A stretch of 64,000 nucleotides of DNA, from NCBI RefSeq assembly GCF_040412425.1, contig NC_089756.1, forward strand, positions 9,641,226 to 9,705,225, in the 5' to 3' direction. This stretch comes from Macrobrachium rosenbergii (Eukaryota; Arthropoda; Malacostraca; Decapoda; Palaemonidae). Below the pieces are notes generated by a model that worked only from the letters and a program-made list of their open reading frames with translations, was not told the DNA's origin and did not search any database. Shown here one piece after another: positions 20,500-30,194 of this stretch (its first letter is position 1; every line of letters starts with the position of its first letter). The translations under genes were made by a program, and so were the position numbers.

Positions 20500-22450
20500 C
20501 CAACCTCTGAACCGCCACGCCATCTAGGAAACCCATTAACAAATCAACTCTTAGAAAATGAGACTCCTGTCCTCCGTGTTTCAGTGGGAGCAAGACTTTC
20601 CCAGTTCTGGACAGTATGGGAGAAGAAAAACGTGGAACCGTGGTTGCTGAAAATATTAAGAGAAGGCTATGCGATCCCCTTCAGGGAGAAACTTCCCTTA
20701 GTAACCTCTCCCATCAGCTTAGCAGCCTACTCAGTAGACTCAGAGAGGTTTTCAGCCCTTATCTCGGGAAGTGTCAGCTCTACTAGAAAAGAGAGCCATG
20801 GAAGTAGTCGAGAATGTAAACACAAGGGGATTTTACAACAGCCTCTTCATGGTTCCCAAGTCATCGTGAGGATGGAGACCTGTCCTGGACATCAGTGCCT
20901 TGAACTGCTTCGTTCAAACAACAAAATTCAAAATTGAGACAAATCAGTCGGTTTTGTTGGCCATCCATCAGCGAGACTCGATGGTTATGATCAATATGCA
21001 AGATGCGTACTTCCACATTCCAGTTCACCCGGACTCCAGGAAGTATCTGAGATTTGTATTCCAGGACCGAGCCTTCCAGTTTCGGGCACTCTGCTTCGGA
21101 CTCTCCACAGCCCCTCAAGTTTTTACCCGGGTACCCGCTCCCCTAGCGAAATGGCTACATCTTATGGGAATAAACATCTCTCTGTACCTGGACGATTGGC
21201 TCCTACACTCCCCCTCGAGTTCTCAGTGCACAGAGGACCCGCAGAAAACTCTTCGTCTTGCCCAAGAATTAGGCCTTTTAATAAACTTCAAGAAGTCACA
21301 GTTAGTCCCAACTCAGTCTATTCTATATTTGGGGATAGTGATAGACTCTCAGAGTTTTCGGGCTTTTCCATCTCAACAAAGGATACTATCTTGCCACAAG
21401 AAAGTCCAGGACTTCGTAACTCGCCACTCCTGCTCAGCCAATGCATGGATGAGTCTTCTCAGAACTCTCTCTTCCATAGAGAAGTTTGTTCCATTAGGCA
21501 GGCTACATACAAGAGTGCTGCAATTTTACCTCAAGGCCAATTGGAAAAGGAAGTTGTTCCCAGAATCATTCATTTTCAGCATCACTCCCCAAATAAAAGA
21601 AGACCTCAGGTGGTGGCTAGCAGAAGACAGATTATCAACAGGAAGGTCTCTGGCTCCAATGAACCCCGACCTAACGTTATACTCAGACGCTTCGGATCTG
21701 GGTTGGGGAGCCCTTCTCAACAACATGGAGGTGTCAGGAACATGGTCTCCTTCTGAAAGAAACCTCCACATCAACATAAAGGAACTAAAAGTGATTCATC
21801 TGGCACTTCAACACTTTGCAATGCTAACCTTCCACAAGACAGTAGCAGTAGCAGTTCATTCGGACAGCATGACTGCCCTACCTTATATCAAGAATCAAGG
21901 AGGGACCCATTCTTTTATGCTCTATGAAGTGACAAAGGATTTTCTTCTTTGGGCAAAGAGCAACAAGACCCAATTAGTGACTCGTTTCATTCAGGGCAAG
22001 ATGAATGTCCTTGTGGACGAATTGAGTCATGGCAAACAGATCCTACCGATGGAATGGACACTCAGTCCACAGGTGTGCACCGACCTGTGGAAGCTGTGGG
22101 GAAAACCATCAGTAGACCTGTGTGCGACGTCAAGGAGCAATCATTTTCCTTTGTATTGCTCCCCAGCTCCGGACCCACAAGCATGGGCAACAGATGCCAT
22201 GTTGCAGGACTGGTCGAACCTCGACCTTTACACCTTCCCTCCCTTCAGCATGGTGAGGGAAGTGTTGAAGTTCAATTCACACAACAACATGTCAGTGACA
22301 ATAGTCGCTCCCTTTTGGCCACACAAAGAGTGGTTCCCCAATCTGTTGAGCCTTTTGACAGACTTCCCAAGGCTACTTCCTCAGGGGAGAAGTCTTCTCA
22401 GACAGCCGCACTTCCTCCGACACCATCAAGGGTTATCCACTCTCGCTCTG
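20500..22450 (+). pseudogene. E6 reverse transcriptase and RNase H, mostly intact
   Basis: The N-terminal part is at 20540-20900 (VSVGARLSQFWTVWEK, KILREGYAIPFREKLPL, AAYSVDSERFSAL) with a frame change near 20780-20890. The main frame from 20900 has: MVMINMQDAYFHIPVHPDSR (20980-21040, first catalytic Asp), RALCFGLSTAPQVFTR, SLYLDDWLL (21179-21205, Asp pair intact), LGLLINFKKSQLVPTQ, YLGIVIDSQSF, WMSLLRTLSS. RNase H: YSDASDLGWGALL (about 21675), VSGTWSPSERNLHINIKELK, HSDSMTALPYI (normally SDNTTAL), then the conserved linker with TDAMLQDWS and VAPFWPHKEWFPNLL. It lacks the final recombinase fusion. Best-preserved polymerase of family A in the window. Confidence 0.85.
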
Positions 22451-23354
22451 ACAGGCTTCAGACTGTCAGGGAGCTTGTCAGAGCGAAAGGATTTTCAAGG
22501 AAGGCTGCAGAGGTTATTGCTAAGTGCAGGCGATAATCTTCCTCTGCAGTCTACCAATCCAAGCGGGCAGTTTTTAGGAAGTGGTGCCGAGAGCGAAATA
22601 TTTCCTCTTCTCAAATGTCTGTAACCCAAATCACAGATTTTCTTCTATATCTCAGAACATCGAAAGGACTCACAACATCTACCATCAAGGGTTTACAGAG
22701 CAATGTTGAGTTCAGTATTCAAACATAGAGGACTAGACCGGTCTTCAAACCAAGACATCAGTGATTTAATCAAACATTTGAATACTAGTAAGCAAGTTAA
22801 ACCCTTAGAAGTCGCTAAATGTGGATATGGTCCTCAATTGGCTTTCAGGGCCATCGTTTGAACCTTTGGAGTCGTCGTCACTTTTGAATCTTACGAAGAA
22901 GACATTATTCTTGGTGGCACTGGCTACAGCCAAGAGAGCCAGCGAGCTTCATGCCATTGATAAAAGGATAGGATTTTTTGGCCAAAAATGAGGACTCGGC
23001 TAACCCTTGGCCTCGCTCCTTTTCTATCAAGAGCCTCTCAGAAGTACTAGGCCCATCCGATTAAGAGAAAGTCCTCTGCCTGGTAAGAACTCTAAGAGTA
23101 TACCTCGAGAGAACCAAAAACCTTAGAGGATCGGCCCCTAATCTTTGGTGTTCTGTTAAAAACCCCAGCCATCCTTTGTCCAAGAATGCACTATCATTCT
23201 TTTGAAGATCCGTGATTTCGGAAGCACATTCGGGAGTTCAAGACGATTTACTACCCTTGTGCAAAGTAAAGGCTCATGAAATAAGAGCTGTGGCGACGTC
23301 TTTGGCTTTTAAACGTAACCTGTCTCTCTCTTCAATTTTGCAAACTACATTTTG

Positions 23355-23530
23355 TTCATGAGACTTACCTGCCAGATATATATATAGCTGTATTCTCCTA
23401 AGGTCCGACAGAATTTCAAATTTCTTGCACACGCAGTGGCCGGTCAGGTGGTTAGTACCCATTCCCGCCGCTGGGAGGCGGTATCAGGAACCATTCCCAT
23501 TTTCTATTCAGATTTTCTCTGTCGCCGGAC
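23355..23530 (+). repeat. E7 left inverted terminal repeat
   Basis: Starts TTCATGAGACTTACCTGCCAG, followed by an AT repeat and CTGTATTCTCCTAAGGTCC. The inverted copy at 29625-29800 matches over about 170 bases with few differences, including GGGAGGCGGTATCAGGAACC. Confidence 0.85.
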
Positions 23531-23687
23531 TGTCAACACCTGTTGTCAGTTCCTCCGCCTTTGGATTTCAAATTTGTTGTCACTTAAGTATTTTGGTTGT
23601 TTTTTGGTATTCGACTGGATCTGTGACTTGGCATACGCTCTTTGTGGACCGTTTTTGATTTTGCTTTTGACTTTTCTTATAATTAAG

Positions 23688-25475
23688 ATGTCTTACCTCT
23701 AGCTATCGAGTCTGTAGCTTGGGTGAATGTAAGGTGAGGCTATCGAAGACTTTGATAGTTCCTCACTCTTTATGTATGATATGTAAGGGTGTTCAATGCT
23801 CTATGATAATCGGTAATGAATGTGTGGGGATTGTCTGAGGGTGAGTGGAAGAAATATGAAGCCTATATGCTTAAATTGGAGCGTGATAGGCTGAGGAAAT
23901 CTTCCTCCTAGAGTGCATCCTTAGTTGGACAGTCAGGGTTTTCTCCTACTAGTAACCCTGTAGTAATTTATTATTAACCCTGTAGTTTGTTGCTGCAGAA
24001 GGTAATTCCCTGGCTCTCGTGTGGAGTCAATGAATGCTCTTGAAACTAAAGTGAATGCAATTCAAACGCAAAGTGTTAGTGCTAGTGCCCTAGTGTTGTG
24101 GAGGGGGCGTCAGATCGGCCCTATAATGCCTCTAGGCCTGGACCTCTGTCGAACTCCCAGGACCAGGGAGGGGGCATGTCGAAATGCATGAGGGTTACGG
24201 GGCTTCCCACCGATCTGGCGCCCCTTCGCAGGTCCTGATGACGCTACCCAGGCTGCCAGGGATCGTGCTCAGGCACGCATCCTGAAGGATTGCTTCTCGT
24301 CCTCCGACACGTCCTCCCGCCACGGGGTTGGAGCTCTCGGTTGGACTCTCGCCCTCTTAAGAGAAGCTTAGAGGAGAGGGCGCTTCCACGTCCTCTTCCT
24401 CTAGACGTTTGTACTCTTCCCAAAGTTAATTGGATATTCCTCTACAGAAGAGAATAAAGTGTTTTTCGAATGATCACTCTACTCGACCCCCTGTCGCGCT
24501 AAGGCAAGGGCTAGAGCTTCTTCCCTGTGGAAGGAAGTATAACGTCTCTAGCCCCTTTCCTTCTCTCAGGTTCAGCCCTTCTCCCGAGAGTGGCTTCTCC
24601 AGCGTAAGATTTTGTTGGGTTTGCAACAACAGCTGGATGCTCTCATGAACCTTTCAAGATTCGAATCTGCCTGTTAAGAGGTACAGACTTTCACCTTCGT
24701 CTCCCGCTTCAAAAAAAAATACAGAGCGTCTGTCTTCTAGAGAGAGTGTTTAGTGGCTTCCTATTCGTCTTCCCCGAGTTGAGGTGTTGGCCTTTTCTCT
24801 TGTCTCGCACCAGGGCGCGTCTTGCTCTTCGTGCGCTTCTCACGCTTCACGCTCCTCACCTTGACGCCGGCGCGCCAGCCATGACGCCGATGCGCCACGC
24901 TGTGACTCTCTTCTAGTACTTGCCATGGAGCCTCTCGGCGTCACGCCATGACGCTCCGCGCCGCTTCGCCAGATAGCTTCAAGTCTTGTGTTGACACCGC
25001 TCCAGTTGTTCATCATGTCGCACAACTACCCGCTTCAACATTTGATGTCCTTCTTAATTTAGTTCCAGTAAGCACCAGTACTGCTTCGGCAGTACATATA
25101 CTAATTGGAACGATACAGAGAAGATTAGCATGGCTCTTGCGCAAGGATGACACGCTAATCGTGAAGCGTTCCACATTTTTTATGTTTACTATACGTGCAT
25201 TTCTAGTTGATTCACTTCTTTGTTCACTGGGAGTTCCCGCCACGTATCAGCGAATCGGAACTACTTTCACCACTCACTCAAGACCCACCAGCTGCGGAAG
25301 AACATCCTCTTTCGTCACAGCCTTTGTATGAAGAGAAACTTCTTTCGTCTTCTTCTTCCTCTGATTATCAGACTCTGGCTTTTTTCTTAGGGATCTGTTT
25401 CCTGAGACTTTTCAACCGTCGGCTCCTCTCTCTCCACCCTCGCAGTTGTCTTTGTCTTAAGGGGAGCGTTTGACG
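23688..25475 (+). pseudogene. E7 gag-like ORF1
   Basis: The likely start is ATG 23688. Across frame changes the N-terminus shows GECKVRLSKT, PHSLCMICKGVQCS and a following NEC, equivalent to the Cys/His block of family A, then a helix resembling YEAYMLKLERDRLRKSS (23860-23910). The long Ser/Pro/Arg-rich linker after it is heavily broken. A frame at 24948-25331 and fragments at 25207-25473 carry a Ser-rich segment. Structural role inferred from position only. Confidence 0.6.
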
Positions 25476-26128
25476 GAAAAATCGGAAATAAAATTTTCTG
25501 GGATATTTTATATATGGCATCATACATATCCTGACTATCTTCTCAGAAAGTTTTATTTAAAAGTTCGCCACAGTTAGAAGTTATAAACAAAACAGTAACC
25601 TATCATAGTCAAATTACATTTTTCATATAATGTAATGATATTGTCAGTATATCGGTGGTAATTTCCTTTTAGCTATGAAATAATATCTAATGCGATCTAT
25701 GGCAACCCTGTGGACATAGTACGCATCAGCGAAAGACAGGAATGCCGCAGGGCAGTCAGTGGCAGTCAGTCAGTAGCAGCTCAGAGCTTGACTAAGTAAG
25801 ACGTCACGCTGGCCAACCTCAGCCGTGTTTTGACACTCGCTTCATTTAGCTTCATTTAGCGAAGTTATATTACTTTGCAGGTCTATTTTTTGGCTTTTCA
25901 TTATGTCATAAAAACATCAAACTGTGTAACGGCAAGCAAATAAATACAGAGAAGCAAAAATATCGTTTTTCTCAAAACTAAAGTTATCGACATTCAAACT
26001 GCATCTCCTTCATAACGCTTTGCACCGATCTCAGATACAAAAAATTTTAAACGAAAGCTAAATGTTTGCATAACAAAGGGGCTTCCATGGGAAGCAACAC
26101 GAGACCCGCACCACGAGAAAGAGTTTTT
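25476..26128 (+). mobile_element. Unidentified AT-rich insertion in E7 gag
   Basis: Base composition changes sharply at about 25476 and again at 26128, where gag-like sequence resumes after a run of T. It has no ORF of note. It contains a doubled 'ttcatttagc' (25848-25868) and doubled 'ggcagtcagt' motifs. The T-run at its right edge (26117-26130) would be a poly(A) tail on the minus strand, so it may be a minus-strand retroposed copy, but I cannot name it. Confidence 0.35.
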
Positions 26129-27640
26129 TTTTTTAAGGAATGTCACTTCAAGAGAGGTAGCAAGTGACTCCTTCATCTCCAGACTCCCTTTGCAACCAGG
26201 CTTCATTTTGCACAAGCCTGGAAAGAGTGAGGGCAGACGTTTGGTCCCTCCTACTGTTAGAGAGAGGTTACTTGATTCCCTTCCTGTCTCCTCTTTTGTT
26301 TTTTGTTTCCCAACTGCCTTCCTGTCAAACAGAAAATTGTTTGACCTGCTCGAACAGATGTTCGAGCGGAGAGCAGTGGAACAGATATTGGACTCGGTGT
26401 TCCCGGGATTTTACTACAGATTGTTTCTAGTCCCGAAACTTTCAGTAGGCTGGAGACCCGTCTTGGGCGTCAACAGGTCGAACAACTTGGTCCGAAGGAA
26501 AAGTTCAAGATGGAGACCTCGCAGTCAATACTAGGGAGCCCTTCATCCCGGGATTGGATGGTATCTTTGGATCTCCAAGATACTTATCTTCACGCCCCAA
26601 TTCATCCACGTTCGGTGAAGTATCTCAGGTTGTCTTGGGGACTAGACGTACCAGTTCAGGGCTCTCTGCTTTGGACTCTGCACAACGGCCATACCACGTT
26701 GAAAACACCGCTTCTCGTCCGATCAGCGAAGTTAAGCAACGTTACTGTCTGGTCAGTACTTGGATGGTTGACCGCCTGGGAACACCAGATGCTGTTGGCG
26801 TCACATTTTGCTCCGAGGGTGTTTACACGTCTCATGAAAAACGTTGCGATGCAGTTGCATCTGTCGCACGTCAGGATCTCACTCTACTTGGACGACTGGT
26901 TGATTCGAGCGTCGTCCGGCGAAAGGTATCTGGAGGACCTTCAGTTGACTCTGCAACTCGTGAAGTCCCTGGGACTTCTGGTCTGTGGAGAAGTCGCAGC
27001 TGATCCCCTCACTGTCCATTGTGTCTGGGAATTCAGATCTATTCAGCGGCTTTTATAGCGTCTCCGTCGCAAGAACGGCAACTTCTATGTACGAAAAGTT
27101 TCGGCCTTCTTGGAAAAGGAAACATGCTAGGTGAAGGAAGGAATGAGTCTGCTGGGGACCATTTCCTCGCTGGAGAAGTTTGTTTTCTGGGGAGTCTGCA
27201 TCTCAGGCCTCTTCAGTTCTTTTTGTTGGAGAACTGACAAAGCAAGGAAGACTTGAAAGAGGAATTGAGAATTCTTCCTTATATAAAGAGGATCTGTGGT
27301 GGTGGCTCGATCCAACGGAATTGCAGAAAGGGATCTCCCTCAAGCTTCTGAACCCCAACCTAGTGTTGTTTTTCCGACGGGTCATCAACAGGTTGGGGGC
27401 AACACTAGAGGGAGAGAAAGTGTTAGGAACCTGGAGAGAGGAACAGGTGTCCTGGCACATCGACTTCAAAGATTTGGCGGCTATCTTTTAGCTCGCCAAT
27501 TCTTCGAGGTCCAAGTTTGCAATCGTGTAGTTCTAGCAAACTCGGACAATACTTGTTCCCTGTTCAGCCTTGCAAGAGAGATTATTCTTTGAGCCTATGC
27601 TCGCAACATTTCGATTCTCACAAGTTTTGTGGCAGAGGTC
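26129..27640 (+). pseudogene. E7 reverse transcriptase and RNase H, containing a 5S rRNA copy
   Basis: Motifs in order: the entry block with RLL.SLPVS (26260-26300), FYYRLFLVPKLSVGWRPVL (26412-26470), SSRDWMVSLDLQDTYLHAPIHPRS (26545-26615; first catalytic Asp), SVKYLRL, then QFRALCFGL in the adjacent frame (26652-26680). 5S rRNA-like sequence occupies 26680-26802, after which APRVFTRLMK follows. SLYLDDWLIRAS (26880-26915) keeps the Asp pair. The primer-grip and RNase H pieces WGDHFLA..CFLGSLHLRPLQFFL, LNPNLVLFFR and VLGTWREEQVSWHIDFKDL (27340-27490) follow, with SDNT near 27540. Broken by the insertion and frameshifts. Confidence 0.75.
26680..26802 (+). rRNA. 5S rRNA-like sequence inside E7 RT
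   Basis: About 120 bases read as a 5S rRNA from an AACGGCCATACCACG 5' part to GATGCTGTTGGC at the 3' end. Between them: TCTCGTCCGATCAGCGAAGT with TAAGCAACG (A-box region), GGTCAGTACTTGGATGG and TGACCGCCTGGGAACACCAG (C-box region). Complementarity of the ends (AACGGC against GCTGTT) is as expected for helix I. One visible change from the usual GGGTGACCGC is GGTTGACCGC. It breaks RT between FGL(C)T and APRVFTR. Either a retroposed pseudogene or an expressed copy; the internal promoter elements look largely intact. Confidence 0.88.
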
Positions 27641-28084
27641 GAAAATGTTCGAGCAGACCTGCTCTGTTGGCGCCATCAACTCCTGCCGAAGGAATGGACC
27701 CTTCATCAGGAGGTTTGCCAAGATTTTTGGAAATTTTGGGGTCGCCATCTTGTGGATATTTTCACGACCTCAAGAACAGCGAGGCTCCCTCTGTAAAGCT
27801 CATCTGTACTCGACCCTGGGGCAGTTGCGATAGTTGCTCTTCCCTGGGATTGGACGGGAATAGATGTTTACGCCTTTTTCCCCGTTCTAAATTCTGGGAG
27901 AAGTCATACGCATGAAGTTCATGCGGCCTCACAAGGACGAGGATGACTCTCATCCCCATGTTTTGGCCTTCAACCACTGGTTCTCGGAGTTTCTCCTCTG
28001 GTTGGTAGACGTTCCGAGACCCTTCCTATGAGAGCAGACCTGCTCATACAAACCCACTTCACGAGATATCTTTGAATCTCCCCG
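27641..28084 (+). pseudogene. E7 region between RNase H and recombinase
   Basis: Decayed version of the conserved linker: a LL.WRHQLLPKEWTLHQE-like run (27665-27705), a FWKFWGRHLVDIF-like run (27725-27765), AVAIVALPWDW (27825) and a PHVLAFNHWFSEFLLWLVDVPR segment (27957-28020). No separate function assigned. Confidence 0.45.
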
Positions 28085-29130
28085 CTCTGAACCTGACTGC
28101 TTTCAGACTATCGAAACTTGGTCAGAGCGAAGGGGTTTTTCTGGCCAGGTGGCACGGGCCATCGCTAGAGCCAGAAGTTCTTCATCTAAAGGATATATCT
28201 AGCGAAGTGAGCAACCTTCAAAGGTTGGTGTAGAAAGAAGGGCTTTTCCTCTTCCTCTATCACTGTGAGCCAGGTTGCGGATTTTCTCCTTTACTTAAGA
28301 GAAAAACTCGATATAGCAGTTCCGACTATCAAGTGTTATCGGAGCATGCTTTCGATTGTATTCAGACACAGAGGATTAGCTTTGTCTGACAATAAGGACC
28401 TCCACGATCTTACGAGCTCTTTCTAAGACGTCCAAGGTTCCTCAGCTGATTTCCCCTGCTTGGAACTTGGACGTAATGCTCAAGTTTTTGATGTTTAGTC
28501 CTTTTGAGCCTCTCACTCTGCATCTCTTAAGGATGTTACTCGAAACGGCATTCCTCGCGGCGAAGAGAGTGAGAGAAGTTCGAGGGCCGTCATGTGGGCT
28601 TCAAGGAACACAATGCTGTCTATTCTTTAAGCCCTAAGTTCTTGGCTAAGAATGATAGGTCTTCTAACCCTTGGCCTAGACACTTTGAAATTAAAGGTTT
28701 AGCAGACCTTATTGGACAGGAACCTGAGGGAGTTCTATGTCCAGTTAGAGCTCTCAAGTACTACCTTAAAAGAACACAGGACACTCGTGGTCCATTGGAT
28801 GTTTTATGGTGTTCTGTGAGGCAACCAGTTAAACCTATGTCGAAGAATGCACTGGCATTCTTCATTAGGGACGTCATGGGGACGCACACTCTAGTTGTGA
28901 CGACTCAACTTCAAGTTGTTGAGAGTTAACGCTCACGAGGTGAGGGCAGTTGCTACCTCCATGGCGTTCAAGAAAAATATGGTACTCAGTGACATTTTTA
29001 GTGCCACATTTTGGCGAAGTCAATTCGGTGTTTGCCTCACACTCTTGGCAAGATGTTTAGGTAGCATACGAAATTGCTTTTCGCTGGGACCATACATTGC
29101 TGCTTCAGCAACCTTGGGGACAAGGGGTAA
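28085..29130 (+). pseudogene. E7 tyrosine recombinase (YR)
   Basis: Pieces in order: LTAFRLSKLGQSEGVF (28090-28140), KGYI.R.. and SQVADFLLYLREKLDIAVPTIKCYRSMLSI in frame-shifted stretches (28270-28360), an AKRVRE-like first Arg box (28560-28580), FLAKNDRSSNPWPRHFEIKGLADLIG (28636-28715), CPVRALKYYLKRTQDTRG, VLWCSVRQP..PMSKNALAFFIRDV (28800-28875), NAHEVRAVATSMAFKKN with His-x-x-Arg (28927-28980), and FWRSQFGVCLTLLARC, where the expected HYL Tyr is absent. Frameshifts and the missing Tyr make it inactive. Confidence 0.75.
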
Positions 29131-29498
29131 CTCTGATCCTATCCCCTTTTTAATTGTGTTTTTGTGGTTGTTGGGTCGACTACTGGAGGCAGTCTTCCCA
29201 ATCCTTTGCAAACTAACGCTTTAGGTGTTGGTTAGGTGGTTAGTAATGCTCTTTTGTCCTCTTTGTATGGGCTATGATCTAGTCACATTGTGGTCACGCC
29301 CCCGTTGACAGATCATCTAGAAGTCGCCAGCTATATAGGTCACTACCTCGCTGGGTCTCTAGTAAAGCAGAAGCAGACTAGAGTGACAGTAACCACTCAG
29401 TCAGCTACGCTATCAGATAAGGAACCAAAATAATTTTACCAATAATTGGTTTTTTTCCTATTTCTTGGCTGTCTCTACCCCTCCAAAGGTGGTATTCA
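29131..29498 (+). other. E7 3' untranslated region
   Basis: No gene. GT-rich, with a 'ctggcagt...ccaatcctttgc' stretch, a 'gatcatctagaagtcgcc' stretch and 'ccctccaaaggtgg' just before the ICR. Only one family B copy is in the window, so conservation cannot be judged. Confidence 0.45.
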
Positions 29499-29592
29499 GC
29501 TATATATATATCTGGCAGGTAAGTCTCATGAACAAAATGATATTTTAATGATAAAATAAAGTTTGTTCATACTTACCTGGCAGATATATATA
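29499..29592 (+). repeat. E7 internal complementary region, palindromic
   Basis: Arms GCTATATATATATCTGGCAGG and CCTGGCAGATATATATAT. The centre, CTCATGAACAAAATGATATT, is the reverse complement of the left tip (CATTTTGTTCATGAG), and the following TTAATGATAAAATAAAG is the reverse complement of the right tip. The two overlap at CATTTT(G), so the ICR spells the joined circle ends. Confidence 0.85.
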
Positions 29593-29624
29593 TTTATATT
29601 GCCCTCCCTCCTCCCCTCAGGAGA

Positions 29625-29828
29625 CAGTGGCGTTAGAAAATCTGAATAGAAAATGGGAATGGTTCTGATACCCGCCTCCCAGCGGCGGGAATGGGTACTA
29701 ACCACCTGACCTGACCACTTTCGTGTGCTAAATTTGAAATTCTGTCGGACCTTAGGAGAATACAGCTATATATATATCTGCCAGGTAAGTATGAACAAAC
29801 TTTATTTTATCATTAAAATATCATTTTG
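29625..29828 (+). repeat. E7 right inverted terminal repeat and right tip
   Basis: Inverted match to 23355-23530, then CTGCCAGGTAAGTATGAAC and CTTTATTTTATCATTAAAAT leading to ATCATTTTG at the E6 junction. The CAG-GTAAGT inside it (GT at 29785) is a perfect consensus splice donor facing out of the element. Confidence 0.85.
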
Positions 29829-29946
29829 GAGGTGCAAGTCAGTGTTTGCCATGTTTTACTTACGGGACGTTGAAACAGTGTACGAAAAATGCAATACTTC
29901 AGGTCCGTTCTTCGCAGCTGACATGGTATTTGGGGATGAAGGATAG

Positions 29947-30194
29947 GAGGAACACCTTCCTTTTTCCTCTGTCCACTCTCCTTGAATAAGGATAGTTGTA
30001 CTTCTTGGGAAGTTTGGTGGACACTGAGTCGTGAGTGTCACCAATCTGTATTTTATGGTTTTGGCTAAAATTTTGTGTGGTGTAGGTTAATTTTATCTGG
30101 TCTTTGTTGTTCTATTGTACTGCGCCCAGGGCAGGGGCAGATTCACATATTATTTATGTGACCCTTTGGGATTGTTAGCTTTGGCAACCTGCGA
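29947..30194 (+). other. E6 3' untranslated region, left part
   Basis: Follows the recombinase stop. It carries the family motif GTACTGCGCCCAGGGCAGGG (30118-30137) and runs into GCTTTGGCAACCTGCGA, where the piggyBac-like element starts. The continuation is at 32010. Confidence 0.55.

Larger units (their letters stand above)
23348..29828 (+). mobile_element. E7: DIRS-type retrotransposon, family B, nested in E6 recombinase
   Basis: A different DIRS family with long matching ITRs (23355-23530 and 29625-29800), gag, RT, RNase H, YR, 3' region and ICR. Both edges carry CATTTTG (23348-23354 and 29822-29828); the E6 target also needs a single CATTTTG to restore its codons T-F-W. The recombinase is of the same type as family A, but the ITR sequence is different. 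It holds an unidentified insertion (25476-26128) and a 5S rRNA sequence in RT. All genes are broken. It is younger than E6. Confidence 0.82.
22451..29946 (+). pseudogene. E6 tyrosine recombinase (YR), split by E7
   Basis: Coding at 22451-23347 and 29829-29946. Readable pieces are SDRLQTVRELVRAKGFSRKAAEVIAKCRR, a SSAVYQSKRAVFRKWCRE-like run, TQITDFLLYLRTSKGL (22620-22670), FLAKNEDSANPWPRSFSIKSLSEVLGPS, NLWCSVKNPSHPLSKNALSFF, and KAHEIRAVATSLAFKRN with the His-x-x-Arg pair (23270-23320). After E7 it continues WRCKSVFAMFYLRDVETVYE, with the candidate Tyr at about 29860, and GPFFAADMVFGDEG before the stop at 29944. Several frameshifts (22690-22960) add to the E7 break. Confidence 0.75.
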
